In this document: piece after piece, positions 1 to 7,504 of the stretch | How the letters are laid out: every line of letters begins with the position of its first letter | Position numbering within the stretch: the stretch's first letter is position 1 | Assembly (NCBI GenBank): GCA_004321905.1 | Contig: SCQF01000041.1 | Span: 62,001-126,000 of the forward strand | DNA length: 64,000 bases | Source of the DNA: Verrucomicrobiota bacterium | GTDB lineage: Bacteria; Verrucomicrobiota; Kiritimatiellia; CAIQIC01 | Direction of reading: 5' to 3' | Notes under the pieces: model-generated | Told to the model about the DNA's origin: nothing | What the model saw: the letters and a program-made list of their open reading frames with translations, nothing else | Databases searched by the model: none | Program-made: the position numbers and the translations under genes

Positions 1-125
1 AGAAACGCCTCGGTATCGTCCCGTCCATCATTGGGCCTGGCGCCAAACTGCGTTACGCTGCTGGCCGCGACCGGCAAGGTCAGGGTGAGTAGATAGACAC
101 ATAAACCGGCAAGATAGGTTTTCAT
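1..125 (-). CDS. Pectate-lyase-like (beta-helix) secreted protein, 5' part only
   Basis: The first 41 codons of a gene that runs off the left edge. It opens with a signal peptide (MKTYLAGLCVYLLTLTLPVAA), followed by VTQFGARPNDGRDDTEAF, the typical start of the Pectate_lyase_3 / right-handed beta-helix domain found in pectate lyases, polygalacturonases and phage-type glycanases. The ATG overlaps the TGA of the upstream gene (ATGA), so the two are probably translationally coupled. A role in extracellular polysaccharide breakdown is inferred from the domain start only; the catalytic part is outside the window. Confidence 0.7.
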   Translation of the reverse strand, partial: MKTYLAGLCVYLLTLTLPVAASSVTQFGARPNDGRDDTEAF

Positions 126-1060
126 TCTTTTACCACCGCTTCGGCCTTCAAGCCTTTGACCGCCATGGCGACATCATTCAGTCCGGTGACCTCCCAGCCG
201 AGAACCAGCCCGCCGAACCGATAGTCAGCCAAAGTCTTCGTGTCCGCCAGATAGCCGCGCCGCCAGCATTCCTGAAGTCCAGCGACGATGTACGGCCTAA
301 GATCACCGGCGACGCGCACCCATTCGCCGTTGGCCACCGCCTTGTCGGTGAACGGTTTGACGCCGATGTTATAGATGAATTTGTCGGTGCCTTTTTTTTT
401 CGGCGAACCTTTGTCCTGCATGGCGAAGAGCGTGGTGACGGGATACCGGTCGTCATAGAGGCTGATCCCGAACCAATAATAGTCGCCGAAGCCCTTGGAT
501 TTGTGGTTGAGATTCTGGATGGTGAAGAAAACGAGAAACTGCGCGGCGTGTACATGCCGGCTGTACGTCGGGCCGTTTTTTTTACGGTCGTGGAGCAATT
601 TGACGTTCACGGAAAAATTAATCTTCTCAATGTCGGCCAAGCTGGGCGCGTTGGTGCCCAGATGACCTTGTGGTTCGCTGATGCGCTGCTCCAGATAGAG
701 GTGTGGCCACGGATCGCCCTTCTCGCGCAGTTTCCCGCCGAATTCATGATCGGCATTCACGCCGCAAACGAAATCCGCGTCGGTGTCTGTCGGGTGAATG
801 GACAGCATTTCGTAAGCGTCTTGGAAGCTGAAGCCGTTGGTGGTGATTTTCTGGAACGCCTGATCGGCGAACGAACTTTTGCTGTGATGCTGCGCCGTAT
901 TCCAGACCGGCGGCGCGGCGTTCGTGTTCCATGCGATCACGTGTTTGTGGCCGGAACGATCCTTTACGTTGAGTCCGCGCTGAAATTCGGTGTCAGCGAT
1001 GAGCTCCACGGCCTGCGCCGCGGCCACCGAAAGCAAAAGTGCCGTCAAAATAGTTTTCAT
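122..1060 (-). CDS. Secreted protein of unknown function
   Basis: The ORF track runs to 1591, but the part above 1060 is antisense to fhs. The natural start is MKTILTALLLSVAAAQA, a clear signal peptide, giving 312 residues. The mature protein is rich in aromatic and beta-strand-like segments (DYYWFGISLYDDRYP, GEWVRVAGDL), which suggests a beta-sandwich, perhaps carbohydrate-binding or lyase-like. I do not recognise a named family. The stop overlaps the start of the beta-helix gene at 125, so the pair likely acts together on an extracellular polysaccharide. The leader has no evident strong ribosome-binding site. Confidence 0.75.
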   Translation of the reverse strand: MKTILTALLLSVAAAQAVELIADTEFQRGLNVKDRSGHKHVIAWNTNAAPPVWNTAQHHSKSSFADQAFQKITTNGFSFQDAYEMLSIHPTDTDADFVCGVNADHEFGGKLREKGDPWPHLYLEQRISEPQGHLGTNAPSLADIEKINFSVNVKLLHDRKKNGPTYSRHVHAAQFLVFFTIQNLNHKSKGFGDYYWFGISLYDDRYPVTTLFAMQDKGSPKKKGTDKFIYNIGVKPFTDKAVANGEWVRVAGDLRPYIVAGLQECWRRGYLADTKTLADYRFGGLVLGWEVTGLNDVAMAVKGLKAEAVVKE

Positions 1061-1089
1061 CGGCGCCAGTTGTATCCGCCGCGCCGCCG

Positions 1090-1139
1090 TTTTCCAAGGC
1101 TTGGAAAATGAAAACATCACTTTTCCAACCCTTGGAAAA
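1090..1139. repeat. Palindrome pair, family A (intergenic)
   Basis: Two copies of the TTTTCCAAG-N-CTTGGAAAA palindrome between fhs and the secreted-protein gene. Centres are 31 bp apart, one less than the usual 32. The spacer is not similar to other spacers. Confidence 0.9.
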
Positions 1140-1154
1140 GCGGTGTAGCGCAGG

Positions 1155-3098
1155 TTAGAACAACCCTTTGATTTTGCCGGTTTTGAGGTCCAGATCAATG
1201 TCCATGTAGGCCGGGCGGGTGGAGAGGCCGGGCATGGTGCGCATCGTGCCGACCAGCGGGTAGAGGAAGCCGGCGCCGATGCTTGCGCGGATGTCGCGGA
1301 TTGGCAGCGTGAAGCCGCTCGGCGCGCCCTTGATGTCCGGTTTGTCGGTGAACGAGAGGTGCGTCTTGGCCATACAGATCGGGAGTTTATCGAAGCCGAG
1401 CCGCGTATAGAGTTCCACCTTGGCCTCGGCCTCCGGCGAATAGTCCACACCCGCCGCGCCGTAGATTTCCTTGGCGATGGTTTCGATCTTCTGCTTGATC
1501 GGGATATCGAGCGGGTAGAGGAACTTGAAGTGCTTCGGCTTGCTGGCCGCGGCGACCACCGCCTTGGCGAGATCAATCGCACCCTTGCCACCGTGCATCC
1601 AGAGGGTGCAGTTATAGGCGCCTTCCGCGCCGGCCTCGACCGCGAGCTTTTGTACCAGCGCGATCTCGGCGGGCGTGTCGTACTTGAAGGAGTTGACCGC
1701 CACGACCACCGGGATGCCGAACTTCTTGGCGTTCTGGATGTGACGCGCCATGTTGGCCGCGCCCTTCGTCAGTAGCTCCAGATTTTCCTCGGTATAGACC
1801 TTGTCGAGCGTCCGCCCGGCCACGACCTTCGGGCCGCCGCCGTGCATCTTGAGCGCGCGGATGGTGACGACCAGCACCGCGGCGTCCGGCGTCAGGCCGG
1901 AGTAGCGGCACTTGATGTCCACGAATTTCTCCATGCCGATATCCGCGCCGAAGCCGGACTCGGTCACGACGTAGCCTTCTTTGCCGACAAGCTTGAGCGC
2001 GATTTGGTCGGCGAGAATGGAGGACTGGCCGTGGGCGATGTTGGCGAACGGCCCGGCGTGGACGAACGCGGGCGTGCCTTCGAGCGTCTGCATCAGGTTG
2101 GGCATGATCGCGTCTTTCATCAGCACCGTGAGCGCGCCGGCGATGCCGAGGTCTTCGGCGGTCAGCGCCGCGCCGCGCGTATCGGTGGCGAAGACCATGC
2201 GTCCAAGGCGCGCGCGCATATCGGCCAAGCTGGTTGTCAGGGCGAGTATGGCCATGATTTCGCTGGCGACCGTGATGTCGTAGCCGGTGATGCGGTCGTG
2301 GCCTTGTTCTTCATCGCCCAGACCGATTTGAATGCGGCGCAGGTGGCGGTCATTGATATCCACGACGCGCTGCCACGTGATGCTCTTGGGATCAATATCG
2401 AGGCGGAAGAGGCGGCGTTTGTCTTCCAAGGAGAGATCGGCCAGCGTTTTGCCTTTGATGCCGAGCTTGGCCATGCGGGCGCGCTGCGCATCGGTGAATT
2501 CGCCGTTACGGGTCATCAGCCGGGCGAACTTTTCATCGTCGGTATGGGTGCGCTCGTGGAGCATGCGCGCATCAATCGCGGCGGCCATCAGGTTGTTGGC
2601 GGCGGTGATGGCGTGGATGTCGCCGGTCAGGTGGAGGTTAAAGTCCTCCATCGGGATGATTTGCGAGTAGCCGCCGCCAGCCGCGCCGCCCTTGATGCCG
2701 AAGGTCGGGCCTTGCGAGGGCTGGCGGATGCAGGTGAATACGCGCTTGCCCAAATGCGCACCGAGCGCCTGCGAGAGGCCGCAGGTCGTGGTCGTCTTGC
2801 CTTCGCCGAGCGGCGTCGGCGTGATCGCGGTCACGTCAATGTATTTCCCGTTCGGGCGCTTGGCCAGTCGCTGGAGCACGTCGAGGTGCACCTTGGCTTT
2901 GTAAGGACCATAGAGTTCCAGATCGCGTTCCTGCAACCCCGCTTCTTGGGCGACTTGCAAAATGGGTTTGAGCTTGCCGGCCTGCGCGATGGCGATATCG
3001 GACGGCACGGGGATCAATAGTTTGAGCTTGGTGGGTTTGAATCCGGTCGTGGATTTACGGGATCTGGTCTTCGATTTGGCTTTTGCGGATTTCTTCAT
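1155..3098 (-). CDS. fhs: Formate--tetrahydrofolate ligase
   Basis: ATP-dependent ligation of formate to tetrahydrofolate, giving 10-formyl-THF for one-carbon metabolism; cytoplasmic. The P-loop ([13 protein letters not shown]) lies near residue 95 and is followed by the family stretch [17 protein letters not shown] and by [11 protein letters not shown]. At 647 residues it is longer than the common bacterial enzyme of about 555 and closer to the synthetase domain of eukaryotic C1-THF synthase. The first 20 residues are a Lys/Arg/Ser-rich extension ([16 protein letters not shown]). A good Shine-Dalgarno (AGGAGAGAG) supports the start. In acetogens this enzyme belongs to the methyl branch of the Wood-Ljungdahl pathway, but no neighbouring gene here shows that. 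Confidence 0.96.
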   Translation of the reverse strand: MKKSAKAKSKTRSRKSTTGFKPTKLKLLIPVPSDIAIAQAGKLKPILQVAQEAGLQERDLELYGPYKAKVHLDVLQRLAKRPNGKYIDVTAITPTPLGEGKTTTTCGLSQALGAHLGKRVFTCIRQPSQGPTFGIKGGAAGGGYSQIIPMEDFNLHLTGDIHAITAANNLMAAAIDARMLHERTHTDDEKFARLMTRNGEFTDAQRARMAKLGIKGKTLADLSLEDKRRLFRLDIDPKSITWQRVVDINDRHLRRIQIGLGDEEQGHDRITGYDITVASEIMAILALTTSLADMRARLGRMVFATDTRGAALTAEDLGIAGALTVLMKDAIMPNLMQTLEGTPAFVHAGPFANIAHGQSSILADQIALKLVGKEGYVVTESGFGADIGMEKFVDIKCRYSGLTPDAAVLVVTIRALKMHGGGPKVVAGRTLDKVYTEENLELLTKGAANMARHIQNAKKFGIPVVVAVNSFKYDTPAEIALVQKLAVEAGAEGAYNCTLWMHGGKGAIDLAKAVVAAASKPKHFKFLYPLDIPIKQKIETIAKEIYGAAGVDYSPEAEAKVELYTRLGFDKLPICMAKTHLSFTDKPDIKGAPSGFTLPIRDIRASIGAGFLYPLVGTMRTMPGLSTRPAYMDIDLDLKTGKIKGLF

Positions 3099-3127
3099 CG
3101 TCTCTCTCCTGTTGCTTGAGTTCCAAA

Positions 3128-3226
3128 GGTAGGGACGGCTCTCCGAGCCGTCCGCGGCGCGTAGAAGCGACCTCCGGTCGCTTCATTAAAATGCGGCCAG
3201 AGGCCGCATCTACGGCACGCCCTACC
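3128..3226. repeat. GC-rich inverted repeat cluster, family B
   Basis: A composite of nested inverted repeats: GGTAGGG at one end and CCCTACC at the other, enclosing GACGGCTC/GAGCCGTC, GAAGCGACC/GGTCGCTTC and ATGCGGCC/GGCCGCAT arms. It lies in the 534-bp gap upstream of fhs. Similar arms recur at 7090, 7450, 15514 and 18495. Confidence 0.8.
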
Positions 3227-3265
3227 AGAAATCTGTTCGCAGTATGCCATAAATTCATTGAACGC

Positions 3266-3457
3266 TTAACAGAAGAACGCCGACGCGTTCTCCACCGTTT
3301 TGAAAATGCCCCGCGCCAAGGGCAAGCCGACTACTGCCCACGCGAGACTAACAGCCAGCCAGAACACGCTGAAGCCGTAGGCCATACCGATGGAAAGATG
3401 GATTGCCAGCGTGGCGGGCGGCCCCAGCCAACGATTGAAGTTCCGTGTATTGCTTAT
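3266..3457 (-). pseudogene. Remnant of an OFA-family (oxalate/formate antiporter-like) MFS transporter
   Basis: The frame reads SNTRNFNRWLGPPATLAIH then LSIGMAYGFSVFW, which is the first helix of OFA-type MFS transporters. It then jumps to VSLAWAVVGLPLARGIFKT, which resembles the last helix and tail of the same family, and stops. About 350 residues of a normal transporter of about 420 are missing. The codon where ATG is expected before SNTRNF is ATA. The N- and C-terminal ends therefore appear joined by an internal deletion. The family assignment is from memory of the helix-1 motif, and the remnant is short. Confidence 0.45.
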
Positions 3458-3559
3458 CGAGAAAATTGGGCGTAAAGACCAATGCAGTATGCCGACGGCG
3501 GGCCGAAGCCGCTTGTGTGGCGATGCTTTTTTGGGTACTTTCGTGTCGGAAAAAGCAGG

Positions 3560-3608
3560 TTTCCAAGGCTTGGAAAAATGGACGGGCTGTTTTTCCAAGC
3601 TTGGGAAA
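3560..3608. repeat. Palindrome pair, family A (upstream of trehalase gene)
   Basis: The second copy reads CCAAGCTTGG, lacking the central base, so the centres are about 31.5 bp apart. The pair ends 25 bp before the GTG start of the GH37 gene, just upstream of its Shine-Dalgarno. Confidence 0.88.
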
Positions 3609-3632
3609 TTTCTTTTTAGAAGGAGCCACACC

Positions 3633-4937
3633 GTGAAGAAGATTGTTTCTGCCCTGCTACTCATGACTGGCGCCACGTGCGCGGCGGAATCCATCCCCGG
3701 AGCCGACAAGGTGCTGGAGCACATTCGCAAGGCGTTTCCGCAAACGCTCAAGGAGCGGAAGGGCGATCAGGGCGATCTGATCGGTGTGCCGCATCCGTTC
3801 ACGTCGCCGTGCGCCAAAGACACGTTCAAGGAACTTTTCTACTGGGACACCTATTTCATGAACGTGGGCCTGTTGCGCATCGGTATGCAGCAGCAGGCGC
3901 AGAACAACACCGATGACCTGCTGTTTCTGGCCGATAAGCTGGGTTTCATCCCCAATGCCAATCGGCGCTCAATGTGTAACCGCTCGCAGCCGCCGTGGCT
4001 GGCGTTGATGGTACGCGATATTTTTGCCGCCACCGGCGACAAGCAATGGCTCAGGGGCGCCTATGCGGCGATGACGAAGGAGCACGAGTTTTGGATGACC
4101 AAGCGCATTACGCCGCTGGGCCTGAATCGCCATTTCAATTCGGCGACAAAAAAAGAACTCTTGGGTTTCTATAATTTTCTGGCGAGTGAACGGTTCCGGG
4201 GGTTGGTCGTCGCTACCCCCGGGGAAAAAGTCGCATTCAGCAGTCATTCGTTGAGCGAGGCGGAGAGCGGTTGGGACTTCAATCCGCGCTTCGACCGGCG
4301 CTGCGAGGATTTTTGTCCGGTGGACCTGAACGCGAATCTTTATCTCTATGAAACCATCCTCGCCGATATCAGCAAGGTTCTGGAAAACGGCGCGGAAGCC
4401 GCGTGGCGCGAGAAGGCCGAGCAGCGCAAGAAGCTGATGCAGGAATACCTCTGGAACGAGGAAGTCGGTTGCTACACCGACTATGACTTTGTGAACAAGA
4501 AGAAGGGCGCTGTCGTCAGTTGCGCCACGCTGTTCCCGCTGCAAGCGGGGGTGGCCACGCCGGAGCAGGCGGCGAAGGTGGTCGCCAAGATGAAGGCGGT
4601 GTTGGAATATAACCACGGCCTCTCGACGTGCGAAAAGCGGACGTGGAAATTCGCCTATCAATGGGACTATCCCAACGGCTGGCCGCCGATGCAGGGCATT
4701 GCGATTCAGGCGCTGGATCGGGCCGGCTTCAAGGCCGACGCGCGGCGGATCGCGGAGAAATATGTGCGCACGGTGATCCGCAACTACGAAAAAACCGGCG
4801 ATCTCTGGGAGAAATACAACGTCGTGACCGGCACCACCGAAGTCGTGGACGAATATAAGATGCCGCGCATGGTCGGCTGGACCGCGGGCGTGTTCGTCTT
4901 CGCCAATGATTACCTGCAAGCTGCGGCGCAAAAATAA
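3633..4937 (+). CDS. Secreted GH37 trehalase-family glycosidase
   Basis: Predicted inverting glycosidase of the trehalase fold, with an (alpha/alpha)6 barrel. Visible motifs are FKELFYWDTYFMN (first trehalase signature region), NRSQPP, ESGWDFNPRF (the region of the catalytic Asp) and QWDYPNGWPP (second signature). The GTG at 3633 is chosen because GAAGGAG sits at proper spacing and the N-terminus is then a signal peptide (MKKIVSALLLMTGATCAAE); the ORF-track start at 3390 would put repeats and the transporter remnant into the protein. The result is 434 residues, slightly short for GH37. Substrate could be trehalose or another alpha-glucoside. It stands alone in its orientation. Confidence 0.88.
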   Translation: MKKIVSALLLMTGATCAAESIPGADKVLEHIRKAFPQTLKERKGDQGDLIGVPHPFTSPCAKDTFKELFYWDTYFMNVGLLRIGMQQQAQNNTDDLLFLADKLGFIPNANRRSMCNRSQPPWLALMVRDIFAATGDKQWLRGAYAAMTKEHEFWMTKRITPLGLNRHFNSATKKELLGFYNFLASERFRGLVVATPGEKVAFSSHSLSEAESGWDFNPRFDRRCEDFCPVDLNANLYLYETILADISKVLENGAEAAWREKAEQRKKLMQEYLWNEEVGCYTDYDFVNKKKGAVVSCATLFPLQAGVATPEQAAKVVAKMKAVLEYNHGLSTCEKRTWKFAYQWDYPNGWPPMQGIAIQALDRAGFKADARRIAEKYVRTVIRNYEKTGDLWEKYNVVTGTTEVVDEYKMPRMVGWTAGVFVFANDYLQAAAQK

Positions 4938-4946
4938 ATCACGCCG

Positions 4947-4964
4947 TTTTCCAAGGCTTGGAAA
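4947..4964. repeat. Single family A palindrome
   Basis: One copy, ten bases after the GH37 stop codon. No partner at 32 bp on either side. As a stem-loop it could act in 3' end formation. Confidence 0.85.
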
Positions 4965-5006
4965 GAGACGCGTGTTTCACGAGCTTGAGGGCGAGCGATG
5001 CATTAG

Positions 5007-5070
5007 TTGCCACAAAGCGGCACAAAAGACACAAGCTGTTTGGGCTTCTTGTGCTTTTTCGTGGCGAAAA
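5007..5070. repeat. Imperfect inverted repeat with GGCACAAAA motifs
   Basis: The left arm (TTGCCACAAAGCGGCACAAA) is partly complementary to the right arm (TTGTGCTTTTTCGTGGCGAA). A related half (TTGTGCCTTTTTGTGGC) lies at about 18550 inside a coding region. The 283-bp gap 4938-5220 holds this, a family A copy, a family B arm and a half palindrome, but no gene. Confidence 0.5.
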
Positions 5071-5156
5071 AGTTCCACGCGTCCTGGTCCCCGCAGTTGC
5101 CGGCAATCGCTTGTGGGTGGGATCTTCAGCTCTCGCGGTTTGTACTATGTCAGTGA

Positions 5157-5186
5157 GTAGGCGCGGGAGCTGGAGCTCCCGCCCAC
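5157..5186. repeat. GC-rich inverted repeat, family B
   Basis: Arms GGCGCGGGAGCT and AGCTCCCGCCC around a central GG. It starts with GTAGG as other members do. It is followed at 5210-5219 by half of a family A palindrome (CTTGGAAAA). Confidence 0.6.
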
Positions 5187-5220
5187 AAGAAGGTTGTCAC
5201 ATTACCCAGTCTTGGAAAAA

Positions 5221-5574
5221 TCAGGCGTGTGACGCGCGGCGCGTCTGCCACCAAGCATCTAACACGTTCAACAGATAAATAACGGTGACCAGTACCAAGC
5301 TGAAAACGATCCAGCGGACGTGATAGGTTTGAAGCGGGGGCGGCACACCGCTCAGCAGCGAAACCAAGCGATGGCCGAAATTGTTGAGCAGCGGCCAGAG
5401 TGTCAGCGCTGCGAGCGCCAGAAAAGCCACCGTAAAGCTGATGCCAAAAAATAGACCCACCGCCCAACGTCCGGCCATACACTGACCCGCGCCGGGACAA
5501 ACCAACGCGGAAACCGCGAACGCCTCGAAGCGTTCGTCCTTTGGCAATCCACACTTGGGCAGCAGCGCTTTCAT
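5221..5574 (-). CDS. Small membrane protein, unknown function
   Basis: 117 residues with about three hydrophobic segments: a Gly/Ala-rich stretch near residues 20-35, a long one at 40-63 (LFFGISFTVAFLALAALTLW), and one at 88-105 (IVFSLVLVTVIYLLNVLDAW). The ATG overlaps the TGA of miaB (ATGA), so it is coupled to miaB. The SALVCPGAGQCMAGRW segment resembles the entry of TM2-like domains, which begin with PGxGQ and a turn. I cannot name the family more closely. Confidence 0.7.
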   Translation of the reverse strand: MKALLPKCGLPKDERFEAFAVSALVCPGAGQCMAGRWAVGLFFGISFTVAFLALAALTLWPLLNNFGHRLVSLLSGVPPPLQTYHVRWIVFSLVLVTVIYLLNVLDAWWQTRRASHA

Positions 5575-6974
5575 GTGTTGCCCCTATTGCCGGCTTCACC
5601 GAAGCCGGCAATAGCAGCGGAGTTGTAGCCGGGGTCGATGACCCCGGCGCTTTCCGCTGGATGGCCGATCATGGTGAACGGGCCGGTCCAGTCGAGTTCA
5701 ACCTCGACGATATCGCCGAGCCGGCTCTTGGCGTCGGGGAAAAATACCAGTTTGCCCTGCGGCGTACGGCCCCACCAGCGGTCGCGCTTCTCGTCGCGGC
5801 CCTCAATGAGTACCGAGACGGTCTGGCCACGCAAGGTTTGGTGCTTCTCGCCCAAAATCCGTTTGCCCTGCGCCTCGATCATTTCCCAGCGGCGCTGCTT
5901 TTCCGCCGCCGGCACGTCGTCGGGCATTTGCCGCGCGGCAAAAGTTCCGGGCCGCTCGGAATACTGCGCCAGATGAATCACGTCCAGCCGCAGATCTTCC
6001 AAGACTTGGAACGTGTCCATGAACTGCACCTCGGTCTCGCCAGGGAAGCCGACGATGACATCGGTGTTGATGGCCGCTTCCGGCAGCCGCTGCCGGATAC
6101 GCGCCACGAGATCGCGGAATTGTCCGGCGGTGTAGCCGCGCCGCATACGCTCCAGCACGGTGTCGTTGCCGGCCTGAATCGGCAGTTCGAACAGCGGACA
6201 AAGCTTGGCGTCGCTGGCGACGGTGTCCAGCAGGCGGTCGCTCATCCAGTTCGGATGGCTGGTGAGGAAGCGGACGCGGTGCAAGCCTTCCACGCGCGCC
6301 ACGTCGCGCAGCAGATCGGCCAACTCATAACCGCCGTCGAGATCAAGGCCGTAGCGGTCCACAATCTGGCCGAGCAGCGTGACCTCGCGTATGCCGTGCG
6401 CCACGAGGCGGCGGACTTCCTCCAGAATCGCGTCACGCGGGCGGCTCTGCTCCGCACCGCGGCGATAGGGGATGATGCAAAACGAGCAGGCGTGCGAGCA
6501 GCCGAGCACCACCGGCACTTGCGCGGTGACGGTCTGGCCTTGCGCCGAGGGCGGCATGACCGGCCACTCGGTATCCACGGCACACTTGGTTTCCTGTGCT
6601 TCGGCGGCGGCATCAAGTGCGCGGTTTTGCAGCAAGTCCAGCAGCGCGGCCGGCTCCGAGGGCGGCAGAAACACATCCACGAAAGGGAAGCGCTCCTGCA
6701 GCTTGACCAGTTCGCGCTGGCCGACGAGGCAGCCCATCACCGCCAGCGTCAGTTCCGGCCGCCGCTCCTTGATGGTTTTGAACTGGCTCAATTGCCGGTG
6801 GATTTTATCCTCGGCCTGCTGCCGGATCACGCAGGTGTTCAGGACGATCACCTCGGCCTGCTCCATACGCGGGCTGGGCGCGTAGCCGAGCGCCTCCAAT
6901 CGGGCGGCGAGCGTGCGCGAATCCGCCTCGTTCATGGCGCACCCAATAGTCCAAAGATGGTAGTGCCGTTGCAT
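5571..6974 (-). CDS. miaB: tRNA-2-methylthio-N6-dimethylallyladenosine synthase
   Basis: Radical-SAM methylthiotransferase that modifies i6A37 of tRNAs. The N-terminal UPF0004 domain carries Cys in TIGCAMN, NTCVIR and MGCLV, which bind the auxiliary cluster. The radical-SAM motif is CSHACSFC, followed by IIPYRRGAEQSRP, which is highly conserved in MiaB. A C-terminal TRAM domain ends near FTMIGHPAES. After it comes an extension (AGVIDPGYNSAAIAGFGEAGNRGNT) encoded entirely by two GC-rich inverted repeats at 5589-5648, so the natural C-terminus has been extended by repeat DNA. Length is 467 against a usual 440-480. Confidence 0.95.
   Translation of the reverse strand: MQRHYHLWTIGCAMNEADSRTLAARLEALGYAPSPRMEQAEVIVLNTCVIRQQAEDKIHRQLSQFKTIKERRPELTLAVMGCLVGQRELVKLQERFPFVDVFLPPSEPAALLDLLQNRALDAAAEAQETKCAVDTEWPVMPPSAQGQTVTAQVPVVLGCSHACSFCIIPYRRGAEQSRPRDAILEEVRRLVAHGIREVTLLGQIVDRYGLDLDGGYELADLLRDVARVEGLHRVRFLTSHPNWMSDRLLDTVASDAKLCPLFELPIQAGNDTVLERMRRGYTAGQFRDLVARIRQRLPEAAINTDVIVGFPGETEVQFMDTFQVLEDLRLDVIHLAQYSERPGTFAARQMPDDVPAAEKQRRWEMIEAQGKRILGEKHQTLRGQTVSVLIEGRDEKRDRWWGRTPQGKLVFFPDAKSRLGDIVEVELDWTGPFTMIGHPAESAGVIDPGYNSAAIAGFGEAGNRGNT
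5589..5648. repeat. Two GC-rich inverted repeats in the 3' end of miaB
   Basis: GCCGGCTTC-ACC-GAAGCCGGC and GCCGGGGTC-GAT-GACCCCGGC, both perfect, about 18 bp apart. They are translated as the last 25 or so residues of MiaB. A near copy of the first is at 11117. Confidence 0.8.
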
Positions 6975-6990
6975 TTTGCGGCGCGGATTC

Positions 6991-7022
6991 TAACCACGGA
7001 AACCATGGAACACACGGAAAAA
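6991..7022. repeat. CACGGA-rich repeat, family C
   Basis: Reads TAACCACGGAAACCATGGAA then CACACGGAAAAA, just upstream of miaB. Related copies are at 15661 (opposite orientation) and 21871. Confidence 0.6.
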
Positions 7023-7028
7023 GAGCGG

Positions 7029-7079
7029 TTTTCCACGGGTTGGAAAGAGAAGCGATTACCGTTTCCAAACCTTGGAAAA
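7029..7079. repeat. Palindrome pair, family A (upstream of miaB)
   Basis: The first copy is degraded (CCACGGGTTGG) and the second intact (CCAAACCTTGG). Centres are 32 bp apart. It adjoins the family C repeat on one side and family B arms on the other, so three repeat families are stacked within 165 bp. Confidence 0.85.
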
Positions 7080-7089
7080 CAATATTTTT

Positions 7090-7153
7090 GGCGCGTTCGG
7101 AGAACGCGCCCTACCTGCGGGATTTTGTGTAGGGCGGCTTCTCCAAAGCCGCC
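7090..7153. repeat. GC-rich inverted repeats, family B
   Basis: Two arms pairs: GGCGCGTTC-GGA-GAACGCGCC followed by CTACC, and GTAGG then GCGGCTT-CTCCA-AAGCCGC. It occupies the space between miaB and the Cys-rich protein gene. Confidence 0.75.
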
Positions 7154-7172
7154 GGGCGGTATTGAGCGAAGG

Positions 7173-7388
7173 TTAGGCGGGGCTATGGCGCGCTGTGGGA
7201 GGCGTGGTGGCGCATGCGCGGCAGAGGCACGCTTTCTTGCGCAGCGCTGGCGGAACGAGCGCGAGTGATGCGGGATTCACCGGCGTATGGTTGCACCAGC
7301 AATCAACATCGAGCCGGCCATATTTGGCGGCGGCGCAATCATTCGGTTTGCCGCACAGCGGGCAGGTATGGTTCGGAAGTGCCTTCAT
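7173..7388 (-). CDS. Cysteine-rich CWC-type small protein
   Basis: 71 residues with HTCPLCGKPNDC near the start and a DCWC motif, followed by CLCRACA. The CPxCG...DCWC pattern is that of the Cys-rich_CWC family, small putative metal-binding proteins of unknown role. The internal ATG (MKALPNH) at 7388 is chosen rather than 7463 because the upstream part is a family A palindrome. No signal peptide, so presumably cytoplasmic. It has no coupled neighbour. Confidence 0.75.
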   Translation of the reverse strand: MKALPNHTCPLCGKPNDCAAAKYGRLDVDCWCNHTPVNPASLALVPPALRKKACLCRACATTPPTARHSPA

Positions 7389-7408
7389 GTGTTGCCGGGA
7401 AAAGTATG

Positions 7409-7424
7409 TTCCAAAGTTTGGAAA
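7409..7424. repeat. Single family A palindrome
   Basis: TTCCAAAGTTTGGAAA, perfect over 16 bases, 21 bp upstream of the CWC-protein start. Confidence 0.75.
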
Positions 7425-7449
7425 GACGAGCATCAAATCGAATGCGCTG

Positions 7450-7504
7450 GGTAGGGCGGCCACGCCGTTGGCCGCCGCGGCGCTCGCGGCGCGAGCGCCC
7501 TACC
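7450..7504. repeat. GC-rich inverted repeat, family B, supplying a stop codon
   Basis: GGTAGGGC at one end and GCGCCCTACC at the other, with GGCGGCCA/TGGCCGCC and GCGCTCGC/GCGAGCGC arms. It is nearly identical in layout to the copy at 18495. Its right edge reaches the TAG stop of the adjacent glycosyltransferase gene. Confidence 0.8.

Noticed and set aside
1061-1591. N-terminal extension of the secreted-protein gene in the ORF track
   Set aside because: This part is a shadow of fhs and of a palindrome pair; a signal peptide begins at 1060.
5998-6012. TTCCAAGACTTGGAA inside miaB
   Set aside because: It matches the core, but the protein aligns with other MiaB sequences here without an insertion (F-x-D-T-F-Q-V-L-E-D-L-R), so it is probably chance or a point-mutated coincidence and not an inserted copy.
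5541-7268. 575-residue ORF antisense to miaB
   Set aside because: His/Arg/Ala-rich shadow frame of miaB that continues through intergenic repeats.
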